DNA of 64,000 bases from Talpa occidentalis. Its lineage: Eukaryota > Chordata > Mammalia > Eulipotyphla > Talpidae. The stretch lies in the NCBI RefSeq assembly GCF_014898055.3, contig NW_026555331.1, positions 103,066,684 through 103,130,683 on the forward strand, written 5' to 3'. Positions 34,440-45,950 of the stretch are shown piece after piece (position 1 is the first letter of the stretch; every line of letters starts with the position of its first letter). The position numbers were made by a program, and so were the translations under genes. Under the pieces are notes generated by a model, which was given only the letters and a program-made list of their open reading frames with translations, was not told where the DNA came from and did not search any database.

Positions 34440-35018
34440 TTCACTGCTGACTGTATGAGTACACCATGCCTTATTTATGTGGCCATTCTCATGTTGATGG
34501 TCATTTCAGCTGTTTCCAGATCTTTGCTGTGAACTCACTCCTGGTACCCAGGGGCAAAATTTTCTCCAGGATCTATATAGAAATAGAATTATGGGGTGGG
34601 GATCAACTTGTTTTCCTAAATGGTTGTACCAATCTGTATCCACATCCCCTATATCAGAGTCTTCATCATGCCCAACACTAAACATTATCAGGATTTTAAA
34701 TTTTTTCTAATTTGGTGGATATCAATAGTATCCCATTGAGATTGTAATTCTATCTCACTGATTACTCAGAAGATTAGACATCTGTTTACATATCTAAAAT
34801 TGGGTGATTTTTCTTTCCCTCTCTTCTTAGGTACACTCTGCATATTCTAGATACTAACCTCTTGTCATACCTGTAAGTAAATACGTTCTTCCCAATTTGT
34901 GACCTGTCTTTTCAAACTCTTTGTGGAACCTTCCGATGAACCTAAGCTCTTAATTTCGATGGAGTAAAATATATTCATCTTTTCCTTTATGGCATGATTT
35001 TTATGGAGATGATATTTT
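34440..35018 (-). mobile_element. Old L1-class remnant
   Basis: Reverse-oriented L1 ORF2 end: 'GGTGGATATCAATAGTATCC', 'CTTGTCATACCTGTAAGTAA', 'GTGACCTGTCTTTTCAAACT' and 'CTTTATGGCATGATTTTTAT' are the complements of typical L1 ORF2 text. All frames are broken. The SINE at 35032 inserted into its 5' side. Confidence 0.7.
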
Positions 35019-35031
35019 TCAATTAACTTTT

Positions 35032-35272
35032 TTTTTTAAAGATTTATTTATTTATTTATACATACAAGCACTGGGTACAGTCAGAAGTGCAGGAGGGTGA
35101 GAGAATTCACCAGAGCCAGAGCGGGGAGCAGAGCAGGCAGAAGGACCGAAGCACACTGCTGAGGGGAGCAGCGGGCGGCAGGAGAGGTCTGCACACCATG
35201 TGGGACCTTCCTCCGGTGGCCAGGGAGCAGCCGGGGATCGAACCGTTGCTGCAGAGGCTGCCGGGAAGGCCC
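35032..35272 (-). mobile_element. tRNA-derived SINE with head deletion
   Basis: The minus-strand copy is flanked by TCAATTAACTTTT at 35019-35031 and 35273-35285. The head is internally deleted: after CTGCAGAGGCTGC the sequence goes directly to CGGGAAGGCCC. The A box is lost while the B box remains (GGGGATCGAACC complement). Confidence 0.95.
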
Positions 35273-35289
35273 TCAATTAACTTTTAATG

Positions 35290-36535
35290 CATCCTTCTTA
35301 ATTGGTAAGCCATTTCTTTTCCTGCGGCCTATATATCCTCAAGACTAAACATGAGGTTTAATGTCCCAGGGAAGGAAAGGAAGCCCCGCCTAGGTGAGGA
35401 AGGAATGCAGAAGGAAATGACATAATGGTGAGTTCCCACTGGACAGAATGAGGAACTGGAAGCCCTTCAAGGAACAGCAATGATAACAGAGAGATTTGGA
35501 GAGAAAACGGTAAAGAGAAGATTATAGCTCAATCTTCCAGAAACTCAAAACTGCCTCTACCTTGAACCTCACACTGAAGATGAAATTATAAAACAGGGTA
35601 AGAGAGAATTTGACAGTAGACGGGACTTGTGCCACTTCTGTGGAACTGTGAGAAAAGGCTGTTTCACAAGCCCCTTTGCCAAGATAAGGCAGAGAGAGTT
35701 CTGAGCCTCACCTAGATCTCCAGTAGCAAGAAAGAGATTCATATGATCCGGTGGGCTACTTGAACATGGAGAATCAACAAGACTACAATGACTGGTGCCA
35801 GAGACCCACAGCTGGGACCACAGATGGATACTTCAGGCCGGCACTGGATAGAGAATAGGGAAGAAAATCAGAGCGTCTGCAGAATCAATCAGGGCCAAAG
35901 TGGAGCTCACAATGTGGAGCTCAGACAACAATAAAAAAAGGTCTCTCATAGTCAGAACAACACAGACCATGAGTTGTACATACGAGCTGCACACCTCAGC
36001 ATCCTCCAGATGAGAGCAGGATGCATGATTGCAAGTTGGAATAATGTGTAATTCTGGAAAGGCTACTGAGATGCAATGACAGCACAAGGGCTAGCACATG
36101 ATTAGCCACCCTCCCCATAGCCACGAGGACACGCAAGATTTTCATGTACCTGACACAATTTTAGAGCAGAGAGGGAAGAAGAATTCAAAAAGAAGGAAAC
36201 ACCTCTGAGAAGGGAATTGAGTCTTGAATTTGATCAACTGTAGATGAAACCAACAGGACACAATTAGGCTTCACTGTCATGTTTAAGTAACTCCTCCTCC
36301 ATCCACAGAGTCACTCATGGGATGGGGGCTGAGACTGAGATGAGAACACCTAGAAAAAATGAAAGAAAGCTACTTTTTTCCTTTTTGCACATTTGAGAGA
36401 TATTGTGTACAATTCTACTCTGCTTCAGGGGTTATTATTACGGTCTTTATTGAATATGGGAAAACCAGACATACAAAAGATTACCAAGCAAACTAAGCAC
36501 AGCTATGGCGCTATGTACAATACAGAGTCTATAGA
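35290..36535. other. Unassigned DNA
   Basis: No repeat family or exon is recognised. Open frames here are short and unremarkable. Confidence 0.4.
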
Positions 36536-36544
36536 GGAAGGGGA

Positions 36545-37100
36545 AATCAGCTATCTATCTCAGTTTTGTATTGTTGTGCAACAATACACCACAACATAGC
36601 AGCTTAAAACACTACACACCTATCTTCTCACCGTTTCTGTGATGAGATGTGTGGGCATGGCTTATTTGAATCTTTTGTAAAACGTCAATGAAGTTATCAG
36701 CCAGGGTTGCATCCTCATTTAAAAGCTCAAAAAAAAAAAAAAAAAAAAAACTACTTCTAAATGACATGGCTGTGGACAGCATCCGGATCTTTGTTAGGTG
36801 TTGGTGAGCACCTCAGTTTCTTTGAGGCTGTCAGCCAGAGACCATCCTCAGCTCAGGGTCTCACCTTATGTGCCTCCCCCGCATGACGGCTAGCTTCTTC
36901 AAGCCATCAGAGAAAGAGAATCTCAGCAAGACAGACATCACAGTCTACGTAATGTGACTGAGGGCATGACATCTCATCAACACTGTCACATTTTATTGAG
37001 TAGAGAAGTCACGGTTTCTTCCCACACTCAAGGGTAGGGATTACAGAAGGGGAGACAGGCTTATGGGAGCTGTCTCAGCATCTGCCCACCACACACACAA
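36545..37100 (+). mobile_element. Old interspersed repeat, family not assigned
   Basis: 'GTTTTGTATTGTTGTGCAAC', 'ATAGCAGCTTAAAACAC', 'GTCAGCCAGAGACCATCCTC', 'AGAGAATCTCAGCAAGACAG' and 'CACACTCAAGGGTAGGGATT' are in the order of a common ~500-bp mammalian repeat that I recognise but cannot name securely. An A22 run (36729-36750) interrupts it and may be a leftover of a further insertion. Confidence 0.6.
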
Positions 37101-37104
37101 GGTG

Positions 37105-37278
37105 GGTGAGTGGAGACAACATACCAGATGGAAGTTCTCACAGAGATACAATCTGACCTGGATTTCAAAGATTAAGTACCCAGAAGTTGCTTGGCAGTTC
37201 CAGAATCTAACCCAACACAGTGTCCAGCACCATAGGAGACAAAAGGAGAGGTTTGTGAATGAATAGTGTCATCAAAAA
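37105..37278. other. Short unassigned stretch
   Basis: Nothing recognised before the SINE pair. Confidence 0.4.
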
Positions 37279-37290
37279 AAAAAACCCCAA

Positions 37291-37568
37291 GGGCCTCCCC
37301 TGGTAGCGCAGGCAGTTGAGCACAGCCCTGTGAAGCTGTCCGCAGCTTCTGCAGCGTCGGTTTGATCCTGGCCCGCCAGCAAGGGTCCCACTTGTCATGG
37401 CAGACTTCTCTTGTTGCACCCACTGCTCCCCTCAGCAGTGTATTTCAGTCAGTCTGCCTGTTCTGTTCCCCGCTCTTTCTTTGGTGGATCCTCTCGCCCT
37501 CCCACGCATCTGGTCTGTACTCCAGTTCTTGTATAAATAAATAAATAAATCTTAAAAAAAAAAAAAGA
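37291..37568 (+). mobile_element. tRNA-derived SINE, outer copy of a pair
   Basis: It has a full head (GGCCTCCCCTGGTAGCGCAG), body and tail (TATAAATAAATAAATAAATC). Its target-site duplication AAAAAACCCCAA lies at 37279-37290 and, on the far side of the second SINE, at 37874-37885. The second SINE therefore inserted into the A-tail of this one. Confidence 0.93.
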
Positions 37569-37569
37569 A

Positions 37570-37850
37570 GGGCCTCCCTGGTGGCACAGCAGTTGAGCGC
37601 TGGGTTGTGAAGCTGCCCGCAGCCTCTGCGACGCAGGTTCAATCCCCAGCTGCTCCCCGGCCACCAGAGAAGGGTCCCACATGGCGCGCAGACCTCTCCT
37701 GCCGCCTGCTGCTCCCCTCAGCAGTGTATTTCGTCAGTCTGCCTGCTCTGCTCCCTGCTCTGGCTCTGGTGAATTCTCTCACCCTCCCGTGCTTCTGACT
37801 GTACCCCAGTGCTTGTATAAATTAAATAAATAAATCTTTAAAAAAAAAAA
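37570..37850 (+). mobile_element. tRNA-derived SINE, inner copy of a pair
   Basis: It is inserted in the A-rich tail of the SINE at 37291. The head, B box (GGTTCAATCCCC) and tail (TATAAATTAAATAAATAAATC) are present. A-rich sequence ending GAA/GAAA on both sides is the likely target-site duplication. It is closer to the young subfamily than the copy it interrupts. Confidence 0.93.
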
Positions 37851-37956
37851 AAAGAAAAAAAATTTAAAAAAAGAAAAAACCCCAAACACTCCAGTAAGTA
37901 TGAAGAGAATATTCTACATAGGACAAAAACAGAAAAAAAAAAAAAAAAAAAAAAAG
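37851..37956. repeat. A-rich tails and A23 run
   Basis: Combined A-rich tails of the SINE pair (to 37873) are followed after a short gap by a pure A23 run at 37933-37955. That run may be the tail of an otherwise lost insertion. Confidence 0.7.
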
Positions 37957-37959
37957 GTC

Positions 37960-40180
37960 TCATCTCAAGAGCAATAAGTAACATTAAAGATCTTCCAAAT
38001 GTATTAAGACAGGAGAGGCCACTGCATTAATGTCTCAGCAAGCTCCACCGGGAAAGTACAATGAATGTCAAGGGCATGAAAAGGAAGGGGATGATCTAAT
38101 GCAGGAAGCTCCCCAAATACTATATTTATACACATGATAAATAGATTTTAAGAAAGGTGAAACCAAAGTAATGTTGATGACTAGGGAAATAAATAATATT
38201 TGGACTTTACACTGCAGTAACATCTTTCATCTGGGGTCCTAAAATGCTTTACGGGTAATTAAATTTGGGTGCTGCATCAAAGGAGACCCATTTTTTATCA
38301 AAAATATGGATTTTATGCCCTTCAGCAGAAGCAGCATATAATGCGCTCACAGATAACTGAAAGCAACCCAGATGTTAATTTCTTTTGAAGAATATTTGGT
38401 AATTGTTTCCAAGGCTCTACATTCATAATTAGCTGAGTCTAAGGAAATACAGGGTGTTAGCCATATTTCTTTGTGCACATCTGGAAAGTGGCAGCAGTTT
38501 TAGCCTTGGTGGAGGGTTAGGAAAATGATGGTTAGAAATGATCCCGATGGACCTGATGTGGGAGACAGGCCTGGCAGAGGAGAACCGAGGGAAACAGAAA
38601 AGGGACCTCAGCACAGCTATGTGGGAATGGTGACCTCAGGATCACCAAGCCACAAATCCAGTTCATCCATGACTCTATATCTAGGAAACCAATTTTGGAA
38701 GAATTCAAGTGTGGCAATCACCAATTGCAGCCCAACTGATGGACAGTGAAAGTGAGTAGAGAGTCCCAGAAGCCCAAGAACAATGATAAGAATGTGCTGT
38801 GATAAGAATGTGTGGCCATGTGGAAAGTCTATGGGCAATAGACAGAGTTGGTTCTTCTCTTTTCCATCCATTAGCTTAGGAGGACTCTGCTGGGATTCCA
38901 AATACGTGAAATAGATGCAAAACCATACAGTTTGGAAGAACAGCTGGGGGAACATTATGCTGATGTGCAGTAACAGCTTGACTTATTTGAAAATACCAAT
39001 CATTGAAGGACACCTGTCAGCAGTGGACAGTAGCAAAAATGCCCTGAAAAAAAAACACCCTTTGCATTTGAAGATGACATAAATGACATGGTAAAACACC
39101 CAGTATGTACCAGACTCTGTTCTGTTTTGAAGTAGCATCGCTGAAGTTCTTTGCATCTTGATAGCTTGGTTTATCATATCATATCAAGTCCAGGACAACT
39201 AAGAGCATGTTCAATTGTGTTGGAATAAGCATCTGTGGCTGGTGATTTCTCAGAATGCTTCAAGACCTTGCCATCTTACCATTTTATATGTTAAATGAGG
39301 TTTTAGGGGGTAATGTTGAATCCATTCAACATTGTCTATGGGAAGCTTGAGTCTCCCAGGGAAGGTAACACCCCCACTAGGAGAAGTTTTATTCTATATA
39401 GTTTTATAATATATATACCTGGGGGTAAGGGGGGGGTCAGTGTATTTTAATAAATATTAAATGGCACCTTATTCATTCCATTCATCCCCACACCCAAGTC
39501 TCATTTGCTCCCTTCTACTCTTGACCTCTCCTTCAAAACGTGTTTCTCCATCAGTTTACTATTTAGGTGGTAAAACATGGAGACAGCTTTCAGCCCCCAC
39601 TTCCTTAGATGACAGCGCAGGACCATTATGTTAACAAGTGGTACAAAAGCATAAAACACCTAGCCCATCATTCTGTCCAGAATAGGGCTGTAACATCTGC
39701 AAAAAAGGCCCACCATCTCATGAGCTTAAATAACAACTGTCCTTCTATATAAGGAGAATACGAGAGAATAGGTACCATCTAGTCATTTATTCCTACTAAA
39801 AGAAGTGACTTTGGGATGAGTGAAGAAAAAGAAGCTGAAGATATACTACTGAAGGTACGATAGGGAGGAGATTATGAATAGGAGACACTGTTTAGTGAAG
39901 TTTCGACCAAGTCCCATGGTAGATTTATCAGTGGAGGAATCTGATACACAAAGACAGGGAACCAAAGTTGATTTAGAACCTGTTAGTGCAGTGAACTCAT
40001 CCCTGGGAGCAAGCCTGTCTTCAAAATGGTTAAGTCCTATTTGCTATACAAGATCCACATGCTATTGGAAACTTTACTGGGCTCTCACCTAGGAGTCATC
40101 CACCTACATCTAAACTCCCTCAATATTTTTCATGTACCCCCCACCGAAATGCTTACCCCCACATTCATTCTATTTCAGCG
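37960..40180. other. Unassigned DNA, no gene recognised
   Basis: No repeat family or exon is recognised. Overlapping open frames at 38429-38955 occur on both strands, with none showing a protein family signature. Confidence 0.4.
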
Positions 40181-40184
40181 TTGT

Positions 40185-40290
40185 ATGTGTATGTATATCC
40201 TCTTCTGATCATAAGTAACTTGGGGCCCCTAGCTTGTGCCTTATGTCTGGAGGTACTCAGTGAAAACCTTGGAATGAATGAGCTGTCATT
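40185..40290 (+). mobile_element. L2 LINE 3' end
   Basis: 'CTGATCATAAGTAACTTGGG', 'CCTTATGTCTGGAGGTACTC' and 'GGAATGAATGAGC' resemble the terminal L2 region. Confidence 0.45.
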
Positions 40291-40294
40291 TAAT

Positions 40295-42000
40295 ACTTAT
40301 TAAAATACACTGATCTTGCACCTCCACCCAGATCTAATTTGTGAGGTAATGCCTTTGTGCTTGGCTATACCCCTGGATCTACCCAAATTTCAACCCAATG
40401 TCAATTATGTTTTTTTTTTTTTTAATGGGGTCAACACTTTCCAGAAATAAATGAGTCTGTCATTAATGTCATTCTTTGTAATGATCTTAAGCCTCTCTCA
40501 AGCATGCCTATTCCATATTCATGGCTTCTCGAGATCTCTAAGGGCAGAAATGTTGTTGATTTTGTTGATGTAGTTGTCTACACACACTACCTTCCTGGTA
40601 AAGATCTCCACCCACACTGCACAAACATTATTGGTTAATGAAGCAGATCATTTTATTTTAACACCATTAGATATAGAGCACTCCATTCCAAGTGATGCCT
40701 TTAAACAATAGTTGCTGAGTAAGGTCATCAAACTCAACACACACCTTCTCCTGCTTCCTCAGGCCATCAAAGTCATAGGGTTCATTTCCCCTGTTAGAGT
40801 CAGCAGCTTCAATCACACTTTTTTACAGAAAGAAAAAAACAAAGAGTTGGGCTAAATTGGCTTACAGTTTGGAAACTGAAGTTTGCAATGAAGGATTCTG
40901 TTTGTTAAAAAATACCCTGATAGGTAGTCTTCTCCATCAAACAAGCTATCCATTTCCATCAGTTCTTTGCTTCTTCTTCTGTAAGACTCCATTTACTCTG
41001 GTTCATTTACAGAGGGTTACTGTGGTTTTTCCAGGAAACTACTGCCTGCTGAAGGAAATTTTCTTGTGTACAAAATTAAGGACCAATTGTACAGAAACAG
41101 ACATGAGTAATAGAATATTAGCCTTATTAATATCCTTACGACTGTACCTGAGCCTTCCCAACAATGGTTAAGTGTTGCCAAACTAGCTTTACTTTGTGTT
41201 GGCACGGAACACACCATAATATATAGTTCTTTTTGTCTTGGCACCGAGGCGGGCACTCCTGCCAGAATCGACTCTAAAGGAAATGTGCAAAAGACAATAA
41301 GCCCATTCAAGTGCATTAGCGATGACTTCCAGTGGGGCTTTTTCAATTTTTAAATTGATACAAACCACCCTATATTAAATAGGAGAAGATTTATTTTCCA
41401 AAAGAAGATATTACATTTTCCAATATATTCCTGACATCTATTCCCAACAAGATATACTGCCAGGTTGTTGGGGAGACAGTAGTCAGAAAAAAACAGTGAG
41501 AGGCATCTCCCTTGCAAAAGGATGTAAACATGCATGATAATTGATTGGCTTCATTTAGTCAGACTTTAATATGTGAGACTTAAGTATGTACATAAACTTA
41601 CATTATTGCTGTGCTCTTGTCCCACAGGTTCCATACATTTTCTTTATGAAAATGTGTCCTTGTGAGTGAATAAAAAAGTGGAGTTCTAGCTACAAACCTT
41701 GCACCCTTCAAAAACCAAAACAAAAAATTCGTGAAGAACCTCCTATAAAAAGCAAAGCCTGTTTACTAACACAAAATTCAGTATTTGCCTGGGTTAGCAA
41801 AATCCTATCTAGAAGGAAAAAAGGAGTAGGTAGGCATTTCTAGTTTCATGAGGCAGTAGAATTTCAAACTTAGAAAGTACTTGTAGACTCTTCTGAATTC
41901 TAGAGAGTAGAAGAGCCCCCTGCTGGCTGAAGGAAGAAGAGGCCTGAATGGAGTAGAAGGAAGTAATTTTATATTCCCTACTTCACCCTATTCTTTCTTT
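40295..42000. other. Unassigned DNA
   Basis: No repeat or exon is recognised. The minus-strand frame at 41017-41346 (109 codons) lacks motifs, and a plus-strand frame overlaps it. Confidence 0.4.
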
Positions 42001-42004
42001 CTTG

Positions 42005-42425
42005 CAATAGATAATTTGCTTGCTATGTGCCAGGCACTCTTCTAGGCTCTGGGAATAGCACTTAAACAAGACAGAGAGTGGTGCCCTTCGTTTGTAAGAG
42101 ATAAGAGGGAAAAAATTTTAAATATCCAAAATATTGTCAAGTAGAAATCGATACTATTAGAAAATACATGAATCACAACCGAGCAAAGGGGAGAAGTAGG
42201 AAAGGCCTGGAAGAGTCTGATATTTTAGATGGAGGACTGAGCATTTGAACTGAATGAAGCCAAGGAGGAAGTGGGTGGAACAAGTAGGAGAGCTGGGGAG
42301 CAGGCAGTGCAGGGGCTCATCAGTTCACAGCCAGAGGCCCCCCTGGGCCTCTAGAGTGGGGAGGTAAAAGGGTGAGGAACTGAGGGCCACGGTGAGAAAG
42401 GAACTCAATGGTGCAGTCTTAGATG
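42005..42425 (-). mobile_element. L2 LINE 3' region
   Basis: 'GCTATGTGCCAGGCACTCTT', 'TAGGCTCTGGGAATAGCACT', 'GATATTTTAGATGGAGGACT' and 'GCATTTGAACTGAATGAAGC' follow reverse L2 order. Confidence 0.7.
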
Positions 42426-42429
42426 GTAA

Positions 42430-42730
42430 GAATTTTAGATTTTACAGGTAAGAATTTTGAACAGAGAATTAAATAAATCTACTTTCCATTTTAAATAGGC
42501 CATTGCAACAGAAAGAATTAACAGCACATTTGACAAAAGTGGCTGCTGACATGGTGTTTCCAAAAATTCAGTGAATGTCACCAAATTCCTGCTACTTAAA
42601 ATGAAGTTCAAAGAATAATCTCTGCCCTCGGAGAGCTTTCACTCAAGTTAGGGAAATAAGAGCAACATACCCAAATGACACTTAGACAAGATAAGAGTCA
42701 GGGAGTAATGATTACTAAGCATTATAGACA
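42430..42730. other. Unassigned DNA
   Basis: Nothing recognised. Confidence 0.4.
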
Positions 42731-42732
42731 AG

Positions 42733-42776
42733 AATGATGATGATGATGATAATGATGATGATGATGATGATGATGA
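42733..42776. repeat. (GAT)n trinucleotide microsatellite
   Basis: About 14 ATG/GAT units with one AAT interruption. It produces Met-rich or Ile-rich artefact translations on the two strands. Confidence 0.95.
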
Positions 42777-42829
42777 AGGTAATGTCCCCAGCACTCAAGT
42801 ACCAACCTGGGCAATTTAGTTTAATGGTT

Positions 42830-43037
42830 AAAAGTGGGAGCTCAAGAACCAAGCTACTGGGCTTCATAATTCTGGTGCTACCACTTCCTAGCTGTGTGAC
42901 ATCAGGCATGTTGCTAACCTCTTTCTCAGTTCTCTCATCGTAGAATGGGTCTAATAACAGTATCTACCTCATGGAGTTGCTATGAGCAACGAATGTGTTA
43001 AGGTTATGAATCAAGTGCTTAGCTCAGCGCCAGGTGA
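42830..43037 (+). mobile_element. MIR SINE interrupted by L1
   Basis: 'CTTCCTAGCTGTGTGACATC', 'CTTTCTCAGTTCTCTCATCG', 'GGGTCTAATAACAGTATCTA' and 'AAGTGCTTAGCTCAGCGCCA' are MIR in plus orientation. The last bases of the MIR reappear after the L1 at 43853 (AGTGCCAGGCAC). Confidence 0.85.
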
Positions 43038-43297
43038 TTTTTTTTTTTGAGATAATATTGGTTTCCATTGATGTTTTATATTAGAAGCATAGGACCTCCC
43101 CCACTCAGGTGCTGTTACCATTTACCACACCTCACTCACTCCCAAGACACCTGTGATCAATTGTGTTTCCCCCAAACTTGCTTGCTCCATTCCCGTACCC
43201 AAGCCCTCTGCTTTGACAGCTTCAATTCTATATTCACTTTTCTAGGGTTAGTTCTTAGTTTGGTTTTGCCTAATCTTTTGTTTGGTTTCTCTATATT

Positions 43298-43431
43298 CTA
43301 CATACAGGTGACACCACCTGAATCTGTCTTTTCCTTCTGATTTATTTCACTTAGCATAATCCCGTCCCGCTCCATCCATGTTGCCGAAAATGGCATGAGT
43401 TTATCTATGTTGATTACTGAGTAGTATTCCA

Positions 43432-43482
<51 letters not shown>

Positions 43483-43657
43483 ACATCTTCCTGCTCCACT
43501 CATCTGTATTTGGGCACTTAGTTTGTTTCCATAGCTTGACTATTGTAAATAGTGCTGCAATGAACATAGGAGTGCATGTTTCCCTTTGAAGTAGTGTTTT
43601 TGTATTCATCAGGTAGGCACCTAGGAGTGGAATTAGCGGGTCATATGACAGATCCAT
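43298..43657 (-). pseudogene. L1 ORF2p C-terminal fragment with (IY)n
   Basis: A 119-codon open stretch matches the last part of the L1 ORF2 protein, the enzyme subunit that reverse-transcribes L1 RNA. Family phrases [18 protein letters not shown] and the region corresponding to [13 protein letters not shown] are visible, then GIMLSEINQKEK. An (AT)n microsatellite at about 43437-43481 adds an IYIYIY run between MWYIY and TLEYY without breaking the frame. Upstream, the ORF2 match continues to about 43850 in other frames, so at least one frameshift separates the two parts. The Cys-rich motif lies in the broken upstream part. It extends past LSEI where the copy at 6572 stops. The fragment is non-functional. 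Confidence 0.9.
43437..43481. repeat. (AT)n microsatellite within L1
   Basis: About 22 AT units grew from the short TATATATGTA tract present at the same place in the other L1 copy (near 6669-6680). Confidence 0.95.
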
Positions 43658-43919
43658 TCTTAATCTTTTGAGTAACCACCATACTGTTTACCATTGGGGC
43701 TGGATCACTCTACATTCCTATCAACAGTATAAGAGGGTTCCTTTTTCTCCATATCTTTGCCAGCACTTGTTTCTGTATTTTTTAATATGGGCCATTAGCA
43801 CAAGTGTGAGGTGGTATCTCATTGTGGTTTGGATTTGCATTCCTTTTGAAGTAGTGCCAGGCACTTTTTAAATATTACATAAACAGAAGGAAAGTCTCCA
43901 AAGTTACACTGTTACTATC

Positions 43920-44370
43920 TTTATTATTGCAGTAGTGCAGATGGGATATGATAATTACTTGAACAAATATCAATTGTGTAAATGTAATTAAAAAGGCAGA
44001 TTTCAGACTTACAAGGTTTGGCGACAATAAGATGGAAAGATGATGGGCTCAAAATGAATGTGAGGCCTCAAGTTCATGAGGAAAACAGTGCAATGGGAAG
44101 ACAGAGAAGTCAGGAAGGAAAATGGATTTGAGAGACAAGACATGTCTGACTTGAGGCATGCTGAGTTTGAAGTGGATGGATGACAGTGGCTCAGAAAAGA
44201 ATTACAGCTCAGAGGAGAGATCAAGGACATCCATATGGATTTGTACCCTTTTCTATGGGGGTGATGCTTGAAGTCATGGAGATGACTGAGATCACCAAGA
44301 CAGAAGTGGCTGAAAACAGAGGTAGAAGAATGAAGTCTAGGAGACATGACTGTAGTTTTGGACTAGGAAA
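43920..44370 (-). mobile_element. Possible L2-class remnant
   Basis: 'GGCATGCTGAGTTTGAAGTG', 'CATCCATATGGATTTG' and 'TGAAGTCATGGAGATGACTG' recall the reverse of the upstream L2/LINE region with its 'TGCTGAGTTTGAGGTGCC' and 'GAAGCCATGG' phrases. Assignment is weak. Confidence 0.4.
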
Positions 44371-44374
44371 GAGT

Positions 44375-45640
44375 TCATAGAAAGAGAGAGAAGAATTAGA
44401 AGGTCAGGAAGAGAAGAAAAGTACTGAGAAAAATGGAAAACTATAGTCACTGCTACTAAGAGATGAAGGATGACTAAGGGTGCATCTGGGTGAAATGATA
44501 ATGAAGTCACAGTGGAGTCAAGGAAGAGTTTCAAAAGCGCAGATCGTTCTAAAGGTTTCTGCTACTTGGGTGTCAAGGATGCTATGCTGTTGGCACCCAG
44601 ATTTCCACTTTAGGACCAGAGTTTTTATTCCCCAGGGAAGGTTGGTCCACCTCCTGCTGAGAGCTCATGGTTGCCTCAGCTACCTTGGCCAAGGTCATGC
44701 CCTTCCAGAGGCAGCCTGCATCAATGACTGGGGGCATTAGGACCCAATCCTTTCACTCAAATAAGGACAACTCAGAAGGGTACCCCAGCTTCAGTGCTGT
44801 ATGGAATTGCAGCCCAGCATCTCCTGGACTCCATTCTGCTTCCTTCTTTTGCCCACATGAGTATTGATGCTGAAAATGCTCCCAGAAAAGTGCTCCCAGA
44901 AAGTGCTCCTCTCTACCTCAGTGTCTGCACCTCTAGGAACCGAACAATCACAGTACATTTTGAAAGCAAATAAAAAATAAAAATGATAACATCAAGGAAA
45001 AGTTTGACACATAGAGATGAACACATAAATATTATTTAACAGAAGAATTAAAATAGTTTCTTATAAATAGGAATTCCATTTAAATTTAAAAGACTTAAAT
45101 CTGAGAACAGTGAGAATGGGCTGTTCCTCAGGACCCCAAGCCCATCAGACTTGCAAAGATGAGGTGGTGCCATGTGCCTTTGGTGAGAAAACCATGCTAG
45201 GTTTCCTAACCCGATTGATGGTGCTGTCACCCCTATAACCTCACAATCTCTTTTAATCTCCACACTCTTGTCACTTTGCTGCCATCTGGAGAGAGGATTA
45301 ATTTCATTTTTCCTCCAAGGAGATTAATGTATCCTATTGGATTCCAGAGCACAAGGCATGCCTGTCTCTACCCCATCAGCACTAATCGGCTTCAGCAGCT
45401 GCTTCCTCACCATTGGGAATGCGGTGATTTCTGAAAATCATCCTAGTTCTCTTCACTCCTGGAGGACGGTGTCAGGGTACAATACCCCCTTTTGCTGTTC
45501 CCAAGAAAGAAGAACATCTGATGGCCCTGAAACACTATTGATGTGTCGCCTTGCAAAGCTCCCTTTGTGATGGGTTGTCTCTCTAGGCTTCTTAGAGTTG
45601 AGTGATCTCTCCACATACCCACTGGGTATTGTCATAAAAT
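44375..45640. other. Unassigned DNA
   Basis: No repeat or exon is recognised. The 86-codon plus-strand frame at 44480-44740 and neighbours carry no motif. Confidence 0.4.
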
Positions 45641-45672
45641 GATTGGGGCAGGGGGCAGAAGAAGTTACAATT

Positions 45673-45788
45673 TTTTTTTTTTTTTTTTGTGGGACCCTCG
45701 CCAGTGGCCGGGGAACAAACCGGCGCTGCAGAGGCTGCGGGCGGCTTTGCAACCCAGCGCTCAACTGCTGCGCCACCAGGGGAGGCCC
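45673..45788 (-). mobile_element. Short SINE: tRNA head plus A-tail only
   Basis: This minus-strand element has the complete head with A box (TGGCGCAGCAG) and a decayed B box (GGTTTGTTCCC). Right after GGGTCCCAC it goes straight into poly(A), without the TC-rich body or AATAAA tail. It is a genuine insertion: AGAAGTTACAATT lies at 45660-45672 and 45789-45801. The same GGGTCCCAC-An junction appears in the chimera at 59048. Confidence 0.93.
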
Positions 45789-45854
45789 AGAAGTTACAAT
45801 TCTTAAGAGAACATTCTTTCATACAACCTATTGTATTATCCAATACCTCATATG

Positions 45855-45950
45855 CTGGGAAATGCAGGACTCTGCTCACGACTGTACCCCCAAGAACCCA
45901 GCGAAGTGCCTGGAGACATAGCAGGTATTAATTGTTGAATACATGACTGA
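45855..45950 (+). mobile_element. L2 LINE 3' end
   Basis: 'GACTGTACCCCCAAGAACCC' and 'GTGCCTGGAGACATAGCAGG' followed by TATTAATTGTTGAATAC are the L2 terminus. Confidence 0.6.

Larger units (their letters stand above)
43038..43852 (-). mobile_element. 5'-truncated L1 inside a MIR
   Basis: Minus-strand L1 with T-run at 43038-43047, a 3' UTR unlike those of the other two L1s, and the end of ORF2. The likely target-site duplication is AGCGCCAGGTGA / AGTGCCAGGCA at 43026-43037 and 43853-43863, which is MIR sequence. It carries a 45-bp (AT)n expansion within ORF2. It is older than the L1 at 6310. Confidence 0.88.

Noticed and set aside
42733..42776. Met-rich and Ile-rich short proteins
   Set aside because: They are translations of the (GAT)n microsatellite.
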